A stretch of DNA of 64,000 nucleotides, from assembly GCA_945948915.1 (NCBI GenBank), contig CAMFCQ010000004.1:1-64000 (forward strand), given 5' to 3'. Positions 59,491 through 64,000 of this stretch are shown piece by piece. The notes below the pieces were generated by a model. The model had not been told where the DNA came from. It did no database searches and worked only from the letters and a program-made list of their open reading frames with translations. Numbering within the stretch: the first letter of the stretch is position 1; each line of letters begins with the position of its first letter. Origin of the DNA: an uncultured Clostridia bacterium (lineage in GTDB: Bacteria > Bacillota > Clostridia > Christensenellales > Aristaeellaceae). A program made the position numbers and the translations under genes.

Positions 59491-60297
59491 ATGAGCAAGC
59501 AGGTACTGGCGGAATACCCGCCGCTGATCGGTTTGTTTGATACGCACTCGCATCCCAACGACAACCGGTTTGATGCGGATCGCGAAGAAGTATTTGCCCG
59601 CATGCGGCAGACGGAGATGATCTCCGTCTGCGTCGGCGCGGACATGGCATCAAGCGCAGAATCCGTCGAGCTGGCCAGGCGCGAGCCGATGTACTACGCG
59701 TCCGTAGGTGTGCATCCGCACGATGCAAAGGACTTTACAGACGCAGACATTCCGGTGCTCACGCGTTGGCTGACGACGGAGGAGAAGGTTGTTGCACTTG
59801 GTGAGATCGGCCTGGATTACTACTACGATCTCTCGCCAAGAGATGTGCAGAAGGACGTATTTGCCCGTCAGCTTGATCTGGCCTATGAACTTGACAAGCC
59901 TGTGATCCTGCACATCCGTGACGCTCACGGCGATGTGATCGATATCCTGCGCGCGCATAGGAATCGCCTGCCCAAGTGCGTGGTGCACTGCTGCTCGGCC
60001 AGCTGGGAGAGTGCGAAGGTCTACATGAACATGGACTGCATGATCTCCTTTGCCGGGCCGGTGACGCTCAAGCGCTCTGTGCATCTGCACGAGGTCGCAG
60101 TGAACATGCCGCTTGACCGTATGATGATCGAAACGGACAGCCCGTATCTTGCGCCGGAGCCCGTCAGGGGCCGACGCAATGATCCCTGCAACGTTGCCCA
60201 TGTCTGTCGGTTTATCGCCAATCTGCGCGGCATGGACGCCCAGGAGCTGTGTGATGTGACACGCGAGAATGGCAAGCGTTTCTACCGCATCAAATAA
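59491..60297 (+). CDS. TatD-family metal-dependent hydrolase
   Basis: A 268-aa TIM-barrel nuclease-like hydrolase. The metal ligands appear in LFDTHSHPNDNRF, ALGEIGLDYYYDLS (Glu), LHIRDAHGDV (His), VVHCCSASWESA (His) and MIETDSPYLAPEP (Asp), the full TatD pattern. Family members show 3'-5' DNase activity and may act in DNA repair or RNA turnover. It begins one base after metG and shares its transcript. The first residues MSKQVLAEYPP are an extension before the usual start. Confidence 0.93.
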   Translation: MSKQVLAEYPPLIGLFDTHSHPNDNRFDADREEVFARMRQTEMISVCVGADMASSAESVELARREPMYYASVGVHPHDAKDFTDADIPVLTRWLTTEEKVVALGEIGLDYYYDLSPRDVQKDVFARQLDLAYELDKPVILHIRDAHGDVIDILRAHRNRLPKCVVHCCSASWESAKVYMNMDCMISFAGPVTLKRSVHLHEVAVNMPLDRMMIETDSPYLAPEPVRGRRNDPCNVAHVCRFIANLRGMDAQELCDVTRENGKRFYRIK

Positions 60298-60303
60298 GCA
60301 ACA

Positions 60304-60343
60304 TAAAACGGAGATCGTCCTGCTGAAGACGATCTCCGTTTTG
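60304..60343. terminator. Bidirectional terminator between tatD and mntP
   Basis: AAAACGGAGATCGTC pairs with GACGATCTCCGTTTT around an eight-base loop. A and T runs on both sides suit both converging genes. Confidence 0.9.
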
Positions 60344-60434
60344 CTATGCAGATGCTCCGTGAGGCTCCGGTTTCGGGCGCATCACAGCGGAATGCAGAAT
60401 GCTTTGTCGGTGATACCGACGGCAGCCTGCCGGT

Positions 60435-60992
60435 TTAACCCAGCAGATGCTCCATCAGGATCTTGAAGCCCATCAGGATCAGCACAAGACCGCCGAAGAA
60501 TTCAGCACTGCTCTTGTACTTGCTGCCGAAGATGCTGCCGACCTTCACGCCGATGACGCAGCAGACGAACGTCGTCAGGGCGATAAACGAAACAGCCGGG
60601 ACAATGCTGACCTGCAGGAATGCGAAGCTGATGCCGATGACCAGCGCGTCAATGCTCGTTGCAATGGCCAACGGAACCATTGCTTTAGCGGAAAAGTCGT
60701 CATCTACGGACTCCTCGTCGCCATCCCTGGATTCGTGAATCATATTGAAGCCGATGATGGCCAGCAAAACAAAGGCAATGTACGGCGCGATGGCCGTTAC
60801 CAGCGATTCAAACTGCGAACCGAGGAGATAGCCAATCAGCGGCATGCCGCCCTGGAATAGGCCAAAGTACAGGCCACAGATCAGCATGTGCTTTCCCGTG
60901 CAGCGGCGAACGGACAGACCCTTGCAGATGGAGACGGCGAATGCATCCATTGACAGGCCCAAAGCGATGACGAACAATTCCCAAAGACCCAT
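60435..60992 (-). CDS. mntP: Manganese efflux pump MntP
   Basis: A 185-aa membrane protein with six helices that exports Mn2+. The paired acidic motifs are ALGLSMDAFAVSICKGL near the N-terminus and ATSIDALVIGISFAF in the second half, the repeated DAF/DAL pattern of the family. A polar loop (RDGDEESVDDD) separates the halves. ATG 60992 follows GGGAGG at 9 bases. The long leader carries a manganese riboswitch, which fits the substrate. Confidence 0.93.
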   Translation of the reverse strand: MGLWELFVIALGLSMDAFAVSICKGLSVRRCTGKHMLICGLYFGLFQGGMPLIGYLLGSQFESLVTAIAPYIAFVLLAIIGFNMIHESRDGDEESVDDDFSAKAMVPLAIATSIDALVIGISFAFLQVSIVPAVSFIALTTFVCCVIGVKVGSIFGSKYKSSAEFFGGLVLILMGFKILMEHLLG

Positions 60993-61027
60993 TGAAGAAA
61001 TCCTCCCTTGAATGATAGGCGGCAGAA

Positions 61028-61080
61028 TAGAAAACGAGACCTAATCTGCCCCATAAAACGGTAGCGCAGATTAGTCTCGT
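61028..61080 (-). terminator. Riboswitch-controlled terminator before mntP
   Basis: On the minus strand ACGAGACTAATCTGC pairs with GCAGATTAGGTCTCGT around a loop of about 16 bases, followed by TTTC. The 5' arm shares GACTAAT with the closing stem of the aptamer, so the two structures exclude each other. Confidence 0.85.
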
Positions 61081-61170
61081 CATTTCATATAAAGCCAGGG
61101 GAAAGCCCCAGTATGTTGGCCCTATCACGAAAGAAAACGACGCCGTTTCCTTCGCTGACTACTCCCTAAT
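61069..61170 (-). promoter_or_regulatory. Manganese riboswitch (yybP-ykoY type)
   Basis: Read on the minus strand, ATTAGGGAGTAG opens the element and CTAAT closes it (P1). The first conserved loop GGGAGTAG and the second CAACATACTGG (near 61108-61118) are the metal-sensing pair of yybP-ykoY RNAs. Hairpins with GAAGGAAACGGCG and GGGGCTTTCCCC lie between. The aptamer 3' strand is reused in the terminator, so Mn2+ binding should turn mntP on. Confidence 0.88.
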
Positions 61171-61182
61171 TTGAACAATCTG

Positions 61183-61212
61183 AGTATAAGGGACGAAGGA
61201 TAAGTTTGTCAA
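61183..61212 (-). promoter_or_regulatory. Sigma-A promoter for the mntP riboswitch transcript
   Basis: On the minus strand TTGACA and TATACT are 18 bases apart, about 13 bases before the aptamer. Confidence 0.75.
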
Positions 61213-61232
61213 TGATAACTCAATTCTGTTCA

Positions 61233-61269
61233 GAAAAAAGCATCCCGCCCGCAGAGCACGGACGGGATG
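61233..61269 (-). terminator. Terminator of the nucleoside ABC importer operon
   Basis: On the minus strand CATCCCGTCCG pairs with CGGGCGGGATG around a short loop, followed by CTTTTTTC. It lies just after the last permease gene. Confidence 0.85.
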
Positions 61270-61276
61270 GGGGAGA

Positions 61277-62263
61277 TCAGCGCTCTTCGCGGAAATACGC
61301 CAGGCCAAGGCTGGCAGGCGGCTGATCCTCGCGCTTTTTGCGCAGGGACGTGATGATCAGAACGGCGATGGTGACGAGGTAGGGCACCATCTGAATGAGG
61401 TCAGTGATGTAGCCCGGCACGCTGAAACCAATCAGCGTCGGCAGGAACTGATACAGCCAGTAGAGCATGCCAAAGAGGTAGGAGCCCCAGATGGCGTTGA
61501 GCGGCTTCCAGGTCGTGAAGATCACCAGCGCGACGGCCAGCCAGCCCAGCGCCTCGATCTGTCCCGTGGTCGCCCAGATGCCCTGGTTGTAATCCAGCAC
61601 ATAGTACAGTCCTCCGAGGCCGGAAATGCCCGCGCCCAGGCAGGTCGCCAGGTACTTGTAGCGCGTGACGCTGATGCCTGCGGCGTCAGCCGTCGCCGGG
61701 TTTTCACCAATTGCGCGTAGGTTGAGGCCGGTGCGCGTATGGCTCAGAACATGGTGCAGGATGATTGCCAGAACGATGGCTGCATACACCATAAAGCCGT
61801 ATCCAAAGACCGTCTGGCCGATCACGCCCATCCCGGAGAGTACCGGAATCTTCGTCTGGAAGGTCTTGTAGACCAGACTCTGCGTCGCCGTACGGCCATC
61901 CAGAATGAACACGCCGAAGAAATTGGCTACGCCCATGCCGAATGTCGTGAGCGCAAGGCCGGTGACGTTCTGATTAGCGCGCAGGCTGATGGTCAGGAAG
62001 CTGTAAATCAAGCCGCCGAACATCGCGGCGACAAACGCGCAGAAGAGCGCGAGCACCACACAGAAGACCATGTTCGGTTCAGCAACGCTGTTTTCATACA
62101 GATACGCGCTGGCAAAGCCCGCAAAGCCGCCCAGGTACATGATGCCCGGAACGCCCAGGTTCAGGTTGCCGGACTTCTCGGTGATAATTTCGCCCAGCGC
62201 GCCGTACATGATGATCGTGCCGAAGGGGATCGCGCGAAGGATCCATGCGATTAACGTATCCAT
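61277..62263 (-). CDS. ABC transporter permease, NupQ-like
   Basis: A 328-aa permease of the sugar/nucleoside BPD_transp_2 group, with about eight to ten helices. GALGEIITEKSGNLNLGVPGIM is the usual N-terminal region of NupQ/YufQ, and GENPATADAAGISVTRYKY is the conserved cytoplasmic loop that contacts the ATPase. In Bacillus NupNOPQ imports guanosine and other nucleosides. ATG 62263 shares one base with the stop of the second permease. It is the last gene of the operon, closed by a terminator. Confidence 0.9.
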   Translation of the reverse strand: MDTLIAWILRAIPFGTIIMYGALGEIITEKSGNLNLGVPGIMYLGGFAGFASAYLYENSVAEPNMVFCVVLALFCAFVAAMFGGLIYSFLTISLRANQNVTGLALTTFGMGVANFFGVFILDGRTATQSLVYKTFQTKIPVLSGMGVIGQTVFGYGFMVYAAIVLAIILHHVLSHTRTGLNLRAIGENPATADAAGISVTRYKYLATCLGAGISGLGGLYYVLDYNQGIWATTGQIEALGWLAVALVIFTTWKPLNAIWGSYLFGMLYWLYQFLPTLIGFSVPGYITDLIQMVPYLVTIAVLIITSLRKKREDQPPASLGLAYFREER

Positions 62264-63369
62264 CAGGCCACCTCCTTGTTGATCGTCTCATGCCTGCCGG
62301 TGCGGAAAATCGGCTTGTAGTTGATGAAGAATTCGCTGCCCAGGATAAAGAAGAGGATGATGCCGGCGATGATGTCGGAGGCAAAGTCGTTCAGGTTATA
62401 CGCAGAAGCGATTTCGCCCGCGCCCTTCTCCAGGAAGATGAGCAGGAAGGAAATGAGCGCCATGTAGAACGTGTTGAACTTGGCCAGCCAGGCGACGATG
62501 ATGGCCGTGAAGCCGTTGCCGCCTGCGGTTGTGGTGGAAATCGTCTGGTCGCGGCCGCCGACGATCAAAAAGCCCGTCAGGCCGCACAGTGCGCCGGAGA
62601 GGATCATCGTGCGGATGATGACCTTGCCCACGTTGATACCGGCGTAGCGGGCGGTATTCTCGCTCTCGCCGACGACGGCAATCTCATAGCCCTGCTTGGA
62701 ATAGCGCAGATAGCAGTACATGAGCACGACCAGCAGCACCGTGATCATGAGGTTGATGTTATAGCGCTGGCCAAACAGCTGCGGGAACCAACCTGCTTTG
62801 GTCTTCATGTTCAGCTTGCCCAGGCCGGACGCCTGACCGCGCCAGATATTGACGCAGCAGGCAACAAGCTGAATGGCGACGTAATTCATCATCAGGGTGA
62901 ACAGCGTCTCGTTCGTACCCAGCCGCGCCTTGAACCAGCCGGGGATAAAGCCCCACAGCGCGCCGGCAAACACGGCGGCCACGAGCATGGCTGCGTAGAG
63001 GATAGCGTTGGGCACCTTGCCGCCATAGAAAACCATGACAGCCGCTGTCGCCAGCGCGCCCATGAGCACCTGACCCTCCGCACCGATGTTCCAGAAACGC
63101 ATCTTGAACGCAGGCGCCAGCGCGATGCCGATCAGCAGCAGGGAAGCGAGATCGCGCATCGCCCAGGAAAAGCGCATCGGAGTAGAGAACGTGCCCTGGA
63201 ACATCGTCGTGTAAACGGCAAGCGGATCAAGGCCGGTGACGAAATAGATAAACAGCGCATCGACAATCAGCGCCAGCAGCACAGCGGCCAGACGCACGAG
63301 CAGCTTGAGCTTGAACGGGGATTCGCCGCGCTTGACAATGCGCATAAGCGGTTCATGGCTGACAGTCAT
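62263..63369 (-). CDS. ABC transporter permease, NupP-like
   Basis: A 368-aa partner permease. ATG 63369 follows GGAGG at 10 bases. Family stretches are FKMRFWNIGAEGQVLMGALA, FKARLGTNETLFTLMMNYVA and the ATPase-contact loop VVGESENTARYAGINVGKV. The C-terminal helices end at about 352. It forms the membrane channel with the NupQ-like protein. The stop overlaps the next gene and the start overlaps the ATPase stop, both by one base, so the operon is tightly coupled. Confidence 0.9.
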   Translation of the reverse strand: MTVSHEPLMRIVKRGESPFKLKLLVRLAAVLLALIVDALFIYFVTGLDPLAVYTTMFQGTFSTPMRFSWAMRDLASLLLIGIALAPAFKMRFWNIGAEGQVLMGALATAAVMVFYGGKVPNAILYAAMLVAAVFAGALWGFIPGWFKARLGTNETLFTLMMNYVAIQLVACCVNIWRGQASGLGKLNMKTKAGWFPQLFGQRYNINLMITVLLVVLMYCYLRYSKQGYEIAVVGESENTARYAGINVGKVIIRTMILSGALCGLTGFLIVGGRDQTISTTTAGGNGFTAIIVAWLAKFNTFYMALISFLLIFLEKGAGEIASAYNLNDFASDIIAGIILFFILGSEFFINYKPIFRTGRHETINKEVA

Positions 63370-64000
63370 CAGGCGACGCCTCCTTCCTGATCTTCCTTCA
63401 GACGGGTCATCAACAGGCCAATCTCTTCCTTGGTGGCTTTGCGTCCGTCGACAATGCCGTTGCACTTGCCGCCGCACAGCACCAGAATCCTGTCGCACAG
63501 GTCAATGAGCACGTCCAGATCCTCGCCGACGTAGATGATGGACACGCCCTTCTGCTTCTGTTCGTTGAGCAGATGGTAGATGGTATAGCTGGTGTTGATG
63601 TCCAGGCCGCGCACGGCGTAGGCCGTCATCAGCACGGACGGGGCAGCGGCAATCTCACGACCGACGAGCACCTTCTGCACGTTGCCGCCAGACAGGCGGG
63701 AAACCGGCGTGTTGATCGACGGCGTGACCACGCCGAGCTCATCCTTGATCGATTCGGCGAGATGACGGGGACGGCTTCGGTCTGCGATAAAGGAGCTGCC
63801 TTCGGTATAGCTCTTGAGCATCATGTTATCCACCATGCCCATGGAGCCGACCAAACCCATGCCCAGACGATCCTCAGGGACAAAGGAGAGGTGAATGCCC
63901 AGCTCACGGATGCTCTTGGGCGTCTTGCCGATGAGCTGTTCAGCGGTGGAGTCGCGGTCATCGTCCGGATAGTAGACGATGCTGGAATCCTTGTCCGGGT
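63369..64000 (-). CDS. ABC transporter ATPase, NupO-like (partial)
   Basis: The C-terminal 210 residues of a double-domain ABC ATPase; the frame stays open to the window edge, so the 5' part is missing. The second nucleotide-binding domain shows SRLSGGNVQKVLVGREI (signature), then VLMTAYAVRGLDINTS, a Walker B variant common in second domains of the rbs/nup group, and GEDLDVLIDLCDRI. In NupO-like proteins the first domain hydrolyses ATP. Gene order (ATPase, NupP-like, NupQ-like) matches B. subtilis nupOPQ; the lipoprotein gene (nupN) would lie upstream, outside the window. Confidence 0.9.
   Translation of the reverse strand, partial: PDKDSSIVYYPDDDRDSTAEQLIGKTPKSIRELGIHLSFVPEDRLGMGLVGSMGMVDNMMLKSYTEGSSFIADRSRPRHLAESIKDELGVVTPSINTPVSRLSGGNVQKVLVGREIAAAPSVLMTAYAVRGLDINTSYTIYHLLNEQKQKGVSIIYVGEDLDVLIDLCDRILVLCGGKCNGIVDGRKATKEEIGLLMTRLKEDQEGGVA

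Noticed and set aside
1-64000. CRISPR arrays, tRNA or rRNA genes, phage genes and transposases.
   Set aside because: No repeat-spacer pattern, cloverleaf-like sequence or related protein motif was seen on either strand.

Overview
The window is GC-rich chromosomal DNA from a spore-forming member of the Bacillota, most likely a Clostridia-type gut lineage. This rests on gene content: spoIID, a spoIVFA/spoIVFB pair, an alpha/beta-type SASP, divIVA-sepF-ylmH, ymcA, T-box leaders and an ECF thiamine transporter subunit. Many promoters have clear sigma-A boxes with 17-base spacing. The family cannot be fixed by eye; an Aristaeellaceae/Christensenellales-like origin is only a guess. Nearly everything is housekeeping chromosome. 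I see no phage, plasmid, IS transposase, CRISPR array, tRNA or rRNA.

Layout. 1-5.2 kb: pheST behind the tail of a T-box, aroE and a class I glutamine amidotransferase. 5.3-10.6 kb: separate units for a SpoIID-like protein, gap, a family 2 glycosyltransferase and a QueG-like iron-sulfur protein. 10.6-22.2 kb: an RNA-processing and repair run (radical SAM protein, DUF2344 partner, RNase G, miaB, ymcA, mutS, mutL, miaA). 22.3-23.5 kb: a very Cys-rich small protein and xpt. 23.7-33.2 kb: the cell-elongation and sporulation cluster maf-mreBCD-pbp2-minD-like-rodA-spoIVFA-like-spoIVFB, with minC missing. 33.2-38.9 kb: a DEAD-box helicase, DUF1292 protein, two minus-strand membrane proteins (one is ThiT under a TPP riboswitch), argF, aroK and a NUDIX hydrolase.

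38.9-45.7 kb: the division cluster (degenerate THUMP protein, HlyD-like adaptor, yggS, sepF, ylmH, divIVA), then a DUF5665 protein, lspA and rluD. 45.7-49.6 kb: dapA and asd on the minus strand (lysine/diaminopimelate entry) and a divergent M20 amidohydrolase. 49.6-57.2 kb: DUF624 protein, SASP, methyltransferase, Hsp33, and three poorly known TPR/HEAT/zinc-ribbon genes interrupted by a MITE-like palindrome. 57.2-60.3 kb: metG behind a complete T-box, and tatD. 60.4-64 kb, minus strand: mntP under a manganese (yybP-ykoY) riboswitch and the end of a nucleoside-type (NupOPQ-like) ABC importer cut by the window edge.

No wholly new multigene system is evident. The most unusual items are a MinD-like ATPase that lacks the signature lysine and sits where minCD would be, a THUMP/methyltransferase-fold protein that seems to have lost its catalytic motifs, a 23-cysteine protein with a sporulation-like promoter, a MITE-like palindrome at 55.04-55.20 kb, and a hairpin-rich stretch of about 350 bases between dapA and asd. 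Starts were chosen by ribosome-binding site and family length, so several differ from the longest open frame.
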